64,000 nucleotides of DNA from Kumtagia sp963829135 (GCA_963829135.1 CAWHHO010000010.1:1-64000), one strand, 5' to 3'. Positions 43,859-53,044 are shown, counted from the first letter of the stretch. A program made the numbers and translations. The notes: generated by a model from the sequence alone, not told the origin.

Positions 43859-45841
43859 TTGTCTGAACGGCATTTCAAGCGATTGTTCACTCCGGCCACA
43901 TTGCGCGGCAAGACGCTGCGCAACCGCATCGTCTTCGGCGCGCATACGGCCAACATGGCGGTTGAAGGCGTGCCTACCGAACGGCACGTGGCCTACTACG
44001 CCGAGCGCGCTATCGGTGGTGCCGGGATGGTCGTTGTCGAGCCCATGCCGGTCCATCAGGCCGCAATCCTCACACGAGGCAATTTCCGGCCGTCCGACGA
44101 CAGGGTCATTCCAAGCTTTCGCAATGTAACCGACGCGATCAAGAGCAACGGTGCGGTCGCCATACAGCAGCTTTATCATGTCGGGCAGCACGCCGACGCC
44201 GACAACTCGTTTCACGCCGGCTGGTCGCCCTCCGGACTGCCGAGCTACCATGATTCGGACGGCTCGCACCGCATGACGGAAACTGACATCGAGGAGACGA
44301 TCGACGGCTTCGTGCAGGCAGCGCGCCGGTGTCTCGCGGCCGGCTTCGATGGTGTCGAGGTGTGGGCCGCTTACCATTCCATGCTCGACCAATTCTGGAC
44401 TCCGTGGTCCAACCGTCGCGATGACCGTTGGGGTGGCAGCCTGGAGAACCGCACGAGAATGAGTCGCGAGGTGATGACTCGCATCCGGCGCGCTTGCGGC
44501 GAGGACTTCATCGTTGGTCTCGCAATCAACGATGAGCCCGAAGTCGAGATCGCGTTGCAGCGCGAGGCACTGGCCGAGATCATCGACCTCCATGATCGTG
44601 ATTCCCTGATGGACTATGTCACCTGCGGCTCCGGCAGTTATTTCGACTTCTACAAGATCATGCCGACATTCATGTATCCCGAGAAGCTCGGCGCCGATCT
44701 TGCATCGGTGATCAAGTCAACGGTGCGTCACGCGCTCGTCACCGCCGAAAGCCACATACGGACACCGGAAAACGCCGAGAGCGTTCTGAGTGAAGGCGGT
44801 GCTGATCTCGTCTCCATCGTGCGAGGACAGATCGCCGATCCGCATCTCGCCAACAAAGCGGCAGCTGGACGACCCGAGGACATCCGGGGATGCCTCTCCT
44901 GCAACCAGATGTGCTGGGGACGCCGCTCCCGCGACTATTGGATCAGCTGTGTGATCAATCCCTCGGCGGGCCGCGAATGGGAATGGGGCGGCGATCGTTT
45001 CAAACCGGTCGCGCGGCCGAGACGCGTGTTCGTCGTGGGTGGCGGTCCGGCTGGCCTCGAGGCAGCGCGGGTCGCGGCCGAGCGCGGGCATAGGGTCACT
45101 CTGGCCGAAGCCTCAGACCGCCTCGGCGGTCAGTTCCGGCTGGCGGGCCTTCAGCCGCGGCGCGCCCAGATTCTCGACTTGATCGCCTGGTACGAGCGTC
45201 AGCTTGGCCTTTTGCAGGTGGAGGTGCGGTACGGGCAGTATGTCGAGGCGGAAGACGTAGAGCGCGAGGACGCCGACCATGTCATCATCGCGACCGGTTC
45301 GCTGCCTCCCGATGGCGCGTTTCAGCGCGCGCTCCCTCAGTTTGACACTATCCCTGGCGGCGGCGCCGTGCTTTCCGCCGAGGTGGTCATGGCGCGCGAA
45401 GCGAGACCGGGAAAGCGAGTGCTTTTTCTCGATGACGGAGGCAACTGGAAAGGGTGCGGAACGGCTTGGAAGCTTGCCGAAGAGGGCCATGAGGTGACGC
45501 TGATAACACCTGATGCGCTGGTCGGCAAAGAGCTCCAGCGAATGGCTGTGGACGCTCCTCTGCGCCGCGTCTTGTCCCGTCTGGGCGTGCGCTTCTTAAC
45601 CGAGAGCGCGGTCGCCAGTTGGGACGGAACCAACGCGAAGGTTGCCTCGCTCCTCGACGGAACAACTCGGGAGATCGAGGCAGATGCACTGGTGTTTGCT
45701 GCAACAAATAATGCCGATGACAGTCTTTCCTCCGAATTGGACAAGCGGGGGATTGCGCATGCGTCGATCGGCGATTGCACCGCTTCCAGGCAGGCTGCAT
45801 TCGCCATCCACGATGGGCGTAAGGTGGCGATGCTCCTGTAA
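43859..45841 (+). CDS. Dimethylamine/trimethylamine dehydrogenase-type flavoprotein
   Basis: The 660-residue second NADH:flavin oxidoreductase of the cluster starts at TTG (ribosome site GGGAGAAGG). The TIM barrel contains IVFGAHTANMAVEGVPTERHVAYYAERA and GFDGVEVWAAYHSMLDQFWTPWSNRRDDRWGG. The 4Fe-4S motif is complete, CLSCNQMCWGRRSRDYWISC. The FAD/NAD half starts RRVFVVGGGPAGLEAARVAAERGH. It differs clearly from the first paralogue. It probably oxidises a C-N bond of a methylated amine or imino acid. The substrate is not defined. Confidence 0.87.
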   Translation: MSERHFKRLFTPATLRGKTLRNRIVFGAHTANMAVEGVPTERHVAYYAERAIGGAGMVVVEPMPVHQAAILTRGNFRPSDDRVIPSFRNVTDAIKSNGAVAIQQLYHVGQHADADNSFHAGWSPSGLPSYHDSDGSHRMTETDIEETIDGFVQAARRCLAAGFDGVEVWAAYHSMLDQFWTPWSNRRDDRWGGSLENRTRMSREVMTRIRRACGEDFIVGLAINDEPEVEIALQREALAEIIDLHDRDSLMDYVTCGSGSYFDFYKIMPTFMYPEKLGADLASVIKSTVRHALVTAESHIRTPENAESVLSEGGADLVSIVRGQIADPHLANKAAAGRPEDIRGCLSCNQMCWGRRSRDYWISCVINPSAGREWEWGGDRFKPVARPRRVFVVGGGPAGLEAARVAAERGHRVTLAEASDRLGGQFRLAGLQPRRAQILDLIAWYERQLGLLQVEVRYGQYVEAEDVEREDADHVIIATGSLPPDGAFQRALPQFDTIPGGGAVLSAEVVMAREARPGKRVLFLDDGGNWKGCGTAWKLAEEGHEVTLITPDALVGKELQRMAVDAPLRRVLSRLGVRFLTESAVASWDGTNAKVASLLDGTTREIEADALVFAATNNADDSLSSELDKRGIAHASIGDCTASRQAAFAIHDGRKVAMLL

Positions 45842-45854
45842 CTCCAGAGCTGAT

Positions 45855-46643
45855 ATGAGCAACGACATGCGATTGGGCATCATTGGAGGAAGCGGATGGC
45901 TTGGAGGCGCTCTCGCGGAGTCCATCCTGCGGACCGGCCTCGTTACGCCACAAAACCTTTGCCTGTCCCATAGGCGGGCGCTGCCTGCGAAATTTCCTGG
46001 AGCCTTCTGGACAACCGACAATCAGTTTCTTGCGGACCGCTCAGACGTGATCGTTCTTTCGGTCCGTCCGGAGGACTGGCGCTCCATGGCAGTAAACGCC
46101 GAGGGCCGCCTGCTGATCTCGGTCATGGCAGGCATACGCCTTTCCTCCCTCAGCGAACATCACAACACTCAAAGGGTGGTTCGCTCGCTGCCTAACGCAG
46201 CTGCCGAGGTGGGAAAATCCTACACGCCATGGGTTGCAACGAGCGCTGTCGGCGAGAACGACAAAGCGATCATTCGCGCAATCTTCAGTGCATGCGGGGC
46301 GCAGGATGAGGTTCGCAGCGAACGCGACATCGACTTCCTGACTGGCCTTACCGGGTCGGGTCCCGCATTCCCTGCCCTTCTGGCGTCAGCGATGATGAAG
46401 AGCGCCATCGACCACGGACTGCCGAAGCACATAGCGCTCCAGGCGGTCAACACCGTGCTGGTTGGCGCCGGCCGGTTGCTGGAGGTTCGAGACACAGTAC
46501 CAGAAGACGTGGTGAACACGTTCCTCAGCTACCGCGGAACGACTGCAGCAGCTATCGAAACAATGCGAGCCGCGGGATTTGATCAGGCTGTTGCACAGGC
46601 ACTCGCGGCCGCTTTTGAAAAATCTCTGAAGATGGGGCTATGA
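45855..46643 (+). CDS. Pyrroline-5-carboxylate reductase family protein
   Basis: The 262-residue protein has a Rossmann N-terminus (RLGIIGGSGWLGGALAESILRTG), VIVLSVRPEDW and the P5CR signature region ending LTGSGPAFPALLASAMM, then a helical dimerisation domain. ProC reduces P5C to proline with NAD(P)H. The N-terminal segment and length (ProC is usually about 270) leave open a role on related imines, such as delta-1-pyrroline-2-carboxylate. It starts 13 nt after the TMADH-like gene, inside the betaine cluster, so it may act on the product of demethylation. Confidence 0.85.
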   Translation: MSNDMRLGIIGGSGWLGGALAESILRTGLVTPQNLCLSHRRALPAKFPGAFWTTDNQFLADRSDVIVLSVRPEDWRSMAVNAEGRLLISVMAGIRLSSLSEHHNTQRVVRSLPNAAAEVGKSYTPWVATSAVGENDKAIIRAIFSACGAQDEVRSERDIDFLTGLTGSGPAFPALLASAMMKSAIDHGLPKHIALQAVNTVLVGAGRLLEVRDTVPEDVVNTFLSYRGTTAAAIETMRAAGFDQAVAQALAAAFEKSLKMGL

Positions 46644-46926
46644 TTGGCGCCCGCCGCCGTAGGCGCCGCAACAGCCGATTTGAGGCGACGCCTTTTCGGA
46701 ATCGTCGATAACAGGCTTGCATCGGCTTAGGTAAACTCCCGCTTCGTCTCCTTGTGCGGCTGAAGTCTGGCGAGGTTGATATGCCATCTGTCTAGCCCAG
46801 TGGAGACCAAGGGATAGCTTTCAGTCTGCTTCTGGTTCTGGAGGGAAATGGTCAATACAAGGTCGACATTTCTAGAGCGATCATCCCCGATCCACCCTGT
46901 AAACCACGCTAACTCTCTGAAATTAT

Positions 46927-47004
46927 TGGCGCACCCGGAGCGAATTCGAACGCCCGACCCCCAGATTCGTAGTCTGGTGCTCTATCCAGCTGAGCTACGG
47001 GTGC
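46927..47004 (-). tRNA. tRNA-Arg (ACG) with one extra base in the T-loop
   Basis: The cloverleaf has acceptor GCACCCG/CGGGTGC, a D-arm GCTCAGCTGGATAGAGC, anticodon stem CCAGA/TCTGG with loop CTACGAA (anticodon ACG), and an encoded CCA. The T-stem GGGCG/CGCTC closes the loop TTCGAATT, which is 8 nt where 7 is universal; one T is surplus. The total is 78 nt instead of 77. This fits the pattern of single-base insertions elsewhere in the window. Confidence 0.9.
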
Positions 47005-47167
47005 GCATAAGGCCGCTTGCAGCGACCAACCGCAGCCAACCGATCGGCCAGCCGCGAGCGAGACGTTCCCTAAAGGCTCAATCCGCGAAATGCAAGCGGC
47101 TCGTAAAAGTTTTGCAATGCGGTCCCACCGGCAGGCCGTAACGGAGATAGGATCGGGCGCTCCCCAA

Positions 47168-48676
47168 TCACGCGCGCTTACGGACACTGCCGCGCGCATC
47201 GTCGAGGCGGACAGGCTGGTCCGGTATGGTGACCGAAAAGATCGTGCGTCCGCCGATGCTCTCCACCAACTCCAACGCACCGCCATGGGCGCGCACCAGT
47301 TCATGGGCGATCGCAAGCCCCAGACCGGTTCCGCCGCTGCGTGCCGAACCGCGAAAAGCGGTGAACAGGTTTTCCCGCGCCTTCTGGGGCAGGCCAGGGC
47401 CCGTGTCGGTGACCAGGATACGGCAGACGGTGCCCTGTCTCTCCGCCGAAATCGTCAGTCGATTGACGGCGGCGGCGTCCGAGCCGGCGGTCATCGCCTG
47501 GATTGCGTTGCGGCACAGATTGGTAAGCACGCGGAAGAGTTGTTCCGGATCGGCATCGATCTCAAAACCGGGATCGACGGCGTTGATGAACTCAACCTTG
47601 CTGTCGAGTTCGACACCGAGGTTATGGACGTCTTCGACCACCTGCCAGAGACGAAGCCGGCGCCGCGACGGCGGCGGTTCCTGCGTGCGGCCATAGGCGA
47701 GGACACCGCTTGAATACGATACGGCGCGGTCGAGCGCTTTCAGGAGTCGCGGCGCCAGAGCCTGAACCGTCGGGTCCTTCACCATGCCCAGGCGATCCGA
47801 CATCAGCTGCGCCGAGGCGAGAATGTTGCGCATGTCGTGATTGATCTTGGAGACGGCCAGGCCGAGATCGGCAAGATGCTTTTGCTCTCCAAGCGTTTTC
47901 TGCATCCGGATCTGCATGTCCGCCAGTTCGCGCTCGGCCACGCCGATCTCGTCGCCGCGTTCTTCAGGATCGATGATGCGGCTGGGGTCGTCCGGCTTGC
48001 GCGAAAAGTCCAGCATCGAGCGCGTCATCCTGCGGATCGGCCGGATCATGATCCGGTCGATCGTATAGTAGACCAGTGTTGCGGTGATCAGCGAGATCAG
48101 CAGCGAAAGCAGGGCCACGTTGCCCGAATAGACCAGCATCGCGTCGCGAAGACGGCTGTCGGCGATGATGAGTTCGAATTCCTTCGTGCTGTCGCCGACC
48201 TTTCCGAAGACCCGCAGCATCCGGTCGCCCCCGAAGGCCAGCGTGTCGAGCGCCCCGGACATGGCCGAGAGATATCCTGTGTGACCGAGGTCGATATGCT
48301 CGTCGACCGAAGGAGGCATCTCGGCAACGACGAGCAGGCGCGAGACGCCTTCGTTGTCGCGCACTGCGATCGCCCTCGCGCCGATTGAACGCAGGACTTC
48401 GTCCTGGATCTGCCGTGACAGTGTGCTTGCGTCGTCCTCGACCAGAACGATCGACACCGCCGCAGCGGTTCCGAGGCGCTCGGCGAGCCAGTTCAGGCGG
48501 AAATTGGCGATGGAGGGGACGAAGATGAGAACTTCCGCGATGAGCACGAACAGCGCTGTAAGAAGCAGCAGCTTTGTCGACAGGCCACGCGCCAGGGACA
48601 CGGTTCTCGCGGTATCCGTTTCGGCATTGCCCAGCTGTTCATTTTGCCGGTCGCTCATGCGGCCGCCGCTCTCCAT
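47168..48676 (-). CDS. Sensor histidine kinase
   Basis: The 502-residue inner-membrane kinase has two membrane helices (residues about 33-52 and 195-215, LLLLTALFVLIAEVLIF and VALLSLLISLITATLVYYTI) enclosing a periplasmic sensor domain of about 140 residues. A HAMP segment follows, then the phospho-acceptor region SKINHDMRNILASAQLMSDRL. The ATPase domain has N-box NLCRNAIQAM, G1 LVTDTGPGL and G2 GGTGLGLAIAHELVRAHGG. No response regulator gene is adjacent. The signal is unknown. An alternative start is 48658. Confidence 0.9.
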   Translation of the reverse strand: MESGGRMSDRQNEQLGNAETDTARTVSLARGLSTKLLLLTALFVLIAEVLIFVPSIANFRLNWLAERLGTAAAVSIVLVEDDASTLSRQIQDEVLRSIGARAIAVRDNEGVSRLLVVAEMPPSVDEHIDLGHTGYLSAMSGALDTLAFGGDRMLRVFGKVGDSTKEFELIIADSRLRDAMLVYSGNVALLSLLISLITATLVYYTIDRIMIRPIRRMTRSMLDFSRKPDDPSRIIDPEERGDEIGVAERELADMQIRMQKTLGEQKHLADLGLAVSKINHDMRNILASAQLMSDRLGMVKDPTVQALAPRLLKALDRAVSYSSGVLAYGRTQEPPPSRRRLRLWQVVEDVHNLGVELDSKVEFINAVDPGFEIDADPEQLFRVLTNLCRNAIQAMTAGSDAAAVNRLTISAERQGTVCRILVTDTGPGLPQKARENLFTAFRGSARSGGTGLGLAIAHELVRAHGGALELVESIGGRTIFSVTIPDQPVRLDDARGSVRKRA

Positions 48677-48886
48677 ATGCCTGCGTCCTGCCCCAGCGTT
48701 TCCAATACGATAGGACTTGGCTGTTTGTTTCTCTGCAAACGGTTGATCACTCTACGCGGTTGCGCGCAAGGTGGATTTACCGCTGCACGCGTTGGCGGAT
48801 AGCCTGGCCGACTTCAATCCAACCACACGTTCGGCTAGGGTGGTTGGCCTTTGTGGCTTCCAGTTCGATATCGGCGTTTGTCATGC

Positions 48887-49792
48887 ATGCTTCAAGAGGC
48901 GGTGCGATTGAGCGAGATTGACGTTGTTCGCGAGTTGCTGGGCTCGAAGCATCGGCCACAGGGCTGGGCGGAGCGGCGCGTGCGGCTTGATGAGGTCGGC
49001 AGCGTCTGGCCGGCGGCGAACGATATCGAATTGACGTCGGTTGATCTCGGCGGTGTTCCCGCAGAGTGGTCCCTCGCTCCAGGCAGCGATCCGGAACGCG
49101 TGTTGATTTTCTTTCATGGCGGCGGATATTGCTCGGGTTCGATCAGAAGCCATCGGCGGATGGTGACCGAGGCGGGGCGGGCGGCCCGCGCCCGCACTCT
49201 CGCCGTGGAATACCGTCTTGCGCCGGAGCATCCGTTTCCCGCTGCCCTCGAAGATGCTTTGACGGCGTGGCGCTTCGTGCTTGCCGAAAGCATACCGGCT
49301 GGACGTATCGCGGTGGGCGGCGACAGTGCCGGCGGCGGTCTCACGGCTGTATTGATCAATCATCTGCGGGGCCTTGGGCAGGATCTGCCTGCGTGCGCCT
49401 GGCTGGTCTCCCCGTGGACCGACCTGACGATGTCCGGGGCCTCACTCGAATTGAAGGACGCCGTCGATCCGATCATCCACAAGCCTTACCTTCAGGAGCT
49501 TGCGAACGCCTATCTGCCGTCCGCCATGGACCGTCGCGACCCGCGCGTCTCACCTCTGTTTTCGGACTTACGCGGATTTCCGCCCACACTGGTTCAGGTT
49601 GGGTCGGAAGAGTGCCTGCTGGACGATGCTGTCCGTTTTGCGGAGGCCGCCGGTGCGGCGCAGGTCCGGGTTACGCTGGATGTCTGGCCGAAGATGATCC
49701 ATGCGTGGCCTGTCTGGAATGCGCGTCTTGCTGCGGGACGCGATGCGCTGACGGATGCGGGCGGCTTTGTCCGGCGCCATACTGGCGGCTGA
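48887..49792 (+). CDS. Alpha/beta hydrolase of the HSL (hormone-sensitive lipase) family
   Basis: The 301-residue esterase has the HSL-type oxyanion motif IFFHGGGYCSGS. The nucleophile motif is VGGDSAGGGLTAV, a likely Asp lies in GSEECLLDDAV, and the His is in PKMIHAWPVW. There is no signal peptide. The family hydrolyses short-chain esters or lactones. The start MLQEAVRLSEIDVV at 48887 is preferred; the frame extends to 48851. The gene diverges from the histidine kinase gene. Confidence 0.85.
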   Translation: MLQEAVRLSEIDVVRELLGSKHRPQGWAERRVRLDEVGSVWPAANDIELTSVDLGGVPAEWSLAPGSDPERVLIFFHGGGYCSGSIRSHRRMVTEAGRAARARTLAVEYRLAPEHPFPAALEDALTAWRFVLAESIPAGRIAVGGDSAGGGLTAVLINHLRGLGQDLPACAWLVSPWTDLTMSGASLELKDAVDPIIHKPYLQELANAYLPSAMDRRDPRVSPLFSDLRGFPPTLVQVGSEECLLDDAVRFAEAAGAAQVRVTLDVWPKMIHAWPVWNARLAAGRDALTDAGGFVRRHTGG

Positions 49793-49972
49793 TACAGTCC
49801 TGCAGGCGTGTCGCACCGGCAATTGACTCGGCTAAGCCGTCCCCCTATAAGCCCGCCACGCTCGGCCCCCGCGTCCGGCGCATGGTTTCCGTGCGCCCCG
49901 CACCGCCTGGCTAGCTCCTGTTACCTGGTGACAGAACTCAAGAAGGGCCGCACCCCGCGGTATTAAAACAAA

Positions 49973-50107
49973 ATGAAGCGTACCTATCAGCCGTCCAAAC
50001 TCGTCCGCAAGCGCCGGCATGGCTTCCGCGCGCGCATGGCCACCAAGGGTGGACGTGGCGTCGTCGCCGCGCGCCGCAACCGCGGCCGCAAGCGTCTGTC
50101 CGCATAA
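49973..50107 (+). CDS. rpmH: 50S ribosomal protein L34
   Basis: The 44-residue basic protein MKRTYQPSKLVRKRRHGFRA... ends NRGRKRLSA, the complete L34 sequence pattern. It is a component of the large ribosomal subunit. The order rpmH-rnpA-yidC is conserved in bacteria. Confidence 0.97.
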   Translation: MKRTYQPSKLVRKRRHGFRARMATKGGRGVVAARRNRGRKRLSA

Positions 50108-50123
50108 GCGGCAGTTCGGGCCG

Positions 50124-50477
50124 TTGCCGGTCTCCGGCGCATCCCGACCCCCTTCTCCCCAGCGCTTGCGCAAGCGGGAGGAATTTCTGGCCGTCCGGCG
50201 TGGTGAGAAGCGCCGCGGGCGGCTTTTTCTGCTGGAAGTGCTGAAGCGTGGCGACGATGAAGCGGCGCGCGTCGGCTTCACAGTCACCAAGAAGGTTGGG
50301 AACGCGGTTGTCCGCAATCGCGTACGCCGCCGCCTGAAAGAAGCGGTCCGCGTCCATGCAGCCATTCACATGCTGCCCGGACATGACTATGTCATCGTCG
50401 GACGGGACGATGTACTGACAGCCCCGTTCGAACAGATCGCCGACGAATTGAAACGCCGCATTCGCCCAAGGCCTTAG
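50124..50477 (+). CDS. rnpA: Ribonuclease P protein component
   Basis: The 117-residue product (from TTG at 50124) carries the RnpA signature: RLRKREEFLAVRRGEKRRGRLFLLEVL, VGFTVTKKVGNAVVRNRVRRRLKEAVR and HDYVIVGRDDVLTAPFEQIADELKRRI. With the RNase P RNA it processes tRNA 5' ends. The frame is open upstream to 50019, overlapping rpmH, so the exact start is uncertain. TTG 50124 places about 20 residues before the conserved RL-KREEF. The intergenic gap to rpmH is 16 nt. Confidence 0.9.
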   Translation: MPVSGASRPPSPQRLRKREEFLAVRRGEKRRGRLFLLEVLKRGDDEAARVGFTVTKKVGNAVVRNRVRRRLKEAVRVHAAIHMLPGHDYVIVGRDDVLTAPFEQIADELKRRIRPRP

Positions 50478-50483
50478 GACGAG

Positions 50484-52298
50484 ATGGAAAACAACCGGAA
50501 TTTCTTGATCACCATCGCACTGTCGGTGCTGATCGTTGTGCTTTGGCAGGTGTTCTACATGAACCCGCGCGTTGCCCAGCAGCGCGAAGCGCAGCGCATC
50601 GAGCAGGAGCGGGTGGAATCCGAAAAGAAAAAGGCCGCTGAAACCGGTGCGCCGCCTGCCGGCACGGCGCAAGCGCCGGCACCTGGGGTTGCCCCTGCCA
50701 TTCCGGACACGGCAGCGGCCACCGCCGCCAATCGCGAGCAGGCCCTCACCACCAGCCAGCGCATCAAGATCGATACGCCGAGCCTTGGCGGCTCGATCAA
50801 TCTCAAGGGCGCGCGGCTGGATGATCTCCAGCTGAAACACTATCGCGAGACTGTGGACCCGAGTTCGCCAACCATCGAACTTCTCAATCCGGAAGCGTTG
50901 CCCAACGGCTTCCTGGTCGAGGTCGGATTCTCCAGCGACGGTACGGCAGGTACGCTGCCGGGGCCGGAAACCGTGTGGACCACGGACAGCGGGGCGCAAC
51001 TGACGCCCTCGACGCCTGTTACGCTCACCTGGAACAACGAAAAGAGCCTGACGTTCAAGCGCATCATCAGTGTCGATGCGAACTATATGTTCACCATTTC
51101 GGACACTGTCTCCAATGCCGGCAATACCCCAGTCAGCGTCAACGGCTACGGGCTGGTCAAGCGCTTCGACAAGCCCCTTCATGCATCCACCTATGTGCTG
51201 CATGAAGGTCTCGTCGGCGCATTTGGCGAAAAGCTGCACGAATACACCTATGCGAATATCGAGAAGGAAAAGGGCACGAACTTCGAGAAGTCGAGCCAGG
51301 GCTGGCTCGGCATAACCGACAAATATTGGGCCGCGACTGTCATCCCTTCCGGAAAGCAGCCCTTCACGCCGCGCTACTCGTTTTTCGGCAATGATAGGCC
51401 ACGCTACCAGGCGGACTTCCTGACCGAGGCTATTTCGGTGGCGCCGGGCCAATCCGAAACCGTGGAGACCATGGTCTTTGCCGGGGCCAAGGAGGTCGCC
51501 AAGATCAATGCCTATGCCGAGGATCGGAACATTTTCCTTTTCGACAAGCTGATCGACTGGGGCTGGTATCCATTCCTGACCAAGCCGATGTTCTGGCTGA
51601 TCGACAATCTCTACAAGCTGCTGGGCAATTTCGGTCTGGCCATTCTGGCAACGACCATCGTGGTCAAGGCGTTCTTCTTCCCGCTCGCCAACAAGTCGTA
51701 CAAATCGATGGCGAACATGAAAAAGGTGCAGCCGAAAATGCTGGAGATCCGCGAGAAGTACGCGGACGACAAGATGAAGCAGCAGCAGGCGATGATGGAG
51801 CTCTACAAGACGGAGAAAATCAATCCGCTTGCAGGCTGTTGGCCGGTGCTGGTCCAGGTGCCGGTGTTCTTCGCGCTTTACAAAGTTTTGTACATCACCA
51901 TCGAGATGCGGCACGCGCCCTTCTATGGCTGGATTCACGACCTTGCCGCGCCCGATCCGACGTCGCTTCTCAATCTGTTCGGGCTGTTGCCGTTCACCGC
52001 GCCTGCCATGCTCCACATCGGTATATGGCCGCTGATCATGGGTGTGACGATGTTCCTGCAGATGCGCATGAACCCCGCGCCGCCAGACCCCACCCAGGCG
52101 ATGGTGTTCAACTGGATGCCGGTCGTCTTCACTTTCATGATGGCGACCTTCCCGGCGGGCTTGATCATCTACTGGGCCTGGAACAACACGCTGTCGATTG
52201 TGCAGCAGGGCATCATCATGAAGCGTCAGGGTGCCAAGATCGAGCTGTGGGACAATCTGGCGGGTTTGTTCAAACGAAAGCCCACGCCGGCGGAATAA
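50484..52298 (+). CDS. yidC: Membrane protein insertase YidC
   Basis: The 604-residue insertase starts MENNRNFLITIALSVLIVVLWQVFYMNPR, an N-terminal membrane anchor. A periplasmic beta-supersandwich domain fills residues about 80-365. The conserved C-terminal core of five helices includes YKSMANMKKVQPKMLEIREKYADDKMKQQQAMMELYKTEKINPLAGCWPVLVQVPVFFALYKVL. YidC inserts and folds inner-membrane proteins with or without SecYEG. It starts 6 nt after rnpA. A hairpin terminator follows. Confidence 0.97.
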   Translation: MENNRNFLITIALSVLIVVLWQVFYMNPRVAQQREAQRIEQERVESEKKKAAETGAPPAGTAQAPAPGVAPAIPDTAAATAANREQALTTSQRIKIDTPSLGGSINLKGARLDDLQLKHYRETVDPSSPTIELLNPEALPNGFLVEVGFSSDGTAGTLPGPETVWTTDSGAQLTPSTPVTLTWNNEKSLTFKRIISVDANYMFTISDTVSNAGNTPVSVNGYGLVKRFDKPLHASTYVLHEGLVGAFGEKLHEYTYANIEKEKGTNFEKSSQGWLGITDKYWAATVIPSGKQPFTPRYSFFGNDRPRYQADFLTEAISVAPGQSETVETMVFAGAKEVAKINAYAEDRNIFLFDKLIDWGWYPFLTKPMFWLIDNLYKLLGNFGLAILATTIVVKAFFFPLANKSYKSMANMKKVQPKMLEIREKYADDKMKQQQAMMELYKTEKINPLAGCWPVLVQVPVFFALYKVLYITIEMRHAPFYGWIHDLAAPDPTSLLNLFGLLPFTAPAMLHIGIWPLIMGVTMFLQMRMNPAPPDPTQAMVFNWMPVVFTFMMATFPAGLIIYWAWNNTLSIVQQGIIMKRQGAKIELWDNLAGLFKRKPTPAE

Positions 52299-52312
52299 CT
52301 TATCGGTATCAT

Positions 52313-52334
52313 GGCCCGCTTCATGCGGGCCTTT
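52313..52334 (+). terminator. Rho-independent-type terminator after yidC
   Basis: GGCCCGC (52313-52319) and GCGGGCC (52325-52331) form a perfect 7-bp GC stem around TTCAT, followed by TTT. It lies 15 nt after the yidC stop and before the convergent TetR gene. It would end the rpmH-rnpA-yidC transcript. Confidence 0.7.
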
Positions 52335-52366
52335 CCGTTCTGACCGAAATCATCTCGAAGGCTTTG

Positions 52367-53041
52367 TTATTCCCGCAGCAGTTCCGACAGAGCCATACGC
52401 TTGTAGGCTTCGATCAGCGCATCGCCTTCCTTGCGGTCGACCGAGATGGCCAGGCGGATCGCTTCCTCGCCGATATGCATGACCGCAAGCGCGGAGGTTT
52501 CGAGCGCGGCTGGATCGGCATCCGGGCGCAGGCGCTTTACGGCTGCAGCGACGATGGCGCCGTTCTTGCGACTGTCTGCAAGCTGAGCCTGGCGCAGGCT
52601 CTTGTCGGCCTGTGCGCCGAACCAGATATCGCGCATCACCGGCTCGGCGAGAAAGATCCGGTAGTAAATATCGATCAGATCCGAAAAGGCCTGCCGCATC
52701 GACGCGGCGTCGTGCACCTGCGCCAAACCGTCCGCGATGCATTGCCGGCCCTGTTCGTTCGATCGTTCGACCAGCGCGCCGATAATCGCCGTCTTATCGG
52801 GAAAGAACTGGTAGAGCGAACCGATCGAGACGCCGGCGCGAGAGGCGACATCGCTCATGCGCAAGGAATCGCTGCCATGTTCGGCGATCAGTTCCGTCGC
52901 CGCCGCCAACATCTTCTCGACACGCTCACGGCTGCGTTTCTGCACCGGGGACTTGCGTGCGATAGGCGGTTTGACGTCAAACCCAATACCTGACCCCGTG
53001 CCTCCATCCATGCTTCCGTCTCCGAGCTCGCCTCTTGACAT
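52367..53041 (-). CDS. TetR family transcriptional regulator
   Basis: The 224-residue repressor has an N-terminal helix-turn-helix (RVEKMLAAATELIAEHGSDSLRMSDVASRAGVSIGSLYQFFPDKTAIIGAL) and a ligand-binding C-terminal domain. It is divergent from a DUF1772 gene, and the 61-bp space holds a 48-bp nested palindrome that is probably its operator. The start at 53041 is adjacent to that palindrome; a shorter start at 53011 (MDGGTGSG) is possible. The ligand is unknown. Confidence 0.9.
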   Translation of the reverse strand: MSRGELGDGSMDGGTGSGIGFDVKPPIARKSPVQKRSRERVEKMLAAATELIAEHGSDSLRMSDVASRAGVSIGSLYQFFPDKTAIIGALVERSNEQGRQCIADGLAQVHDAASMRQAFSDLIDIYYRIFLAEPVMRDIWFGAQADKSLRQAQLADSRKNGAIVAAAVKRLRPDADPAALETSALAVMHIGEEAIRLAISVDRKEGDALIEAYKRMALSELLRE

Positions 53042-53044
53042 TCA

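Noticed and set aside
28019..46926. Integrative island ending at tRNA-Arg
   Set aside because: The catabolic block ends beside the tRNA, but no integrase, transposase or duplicated tRNA end was seen.
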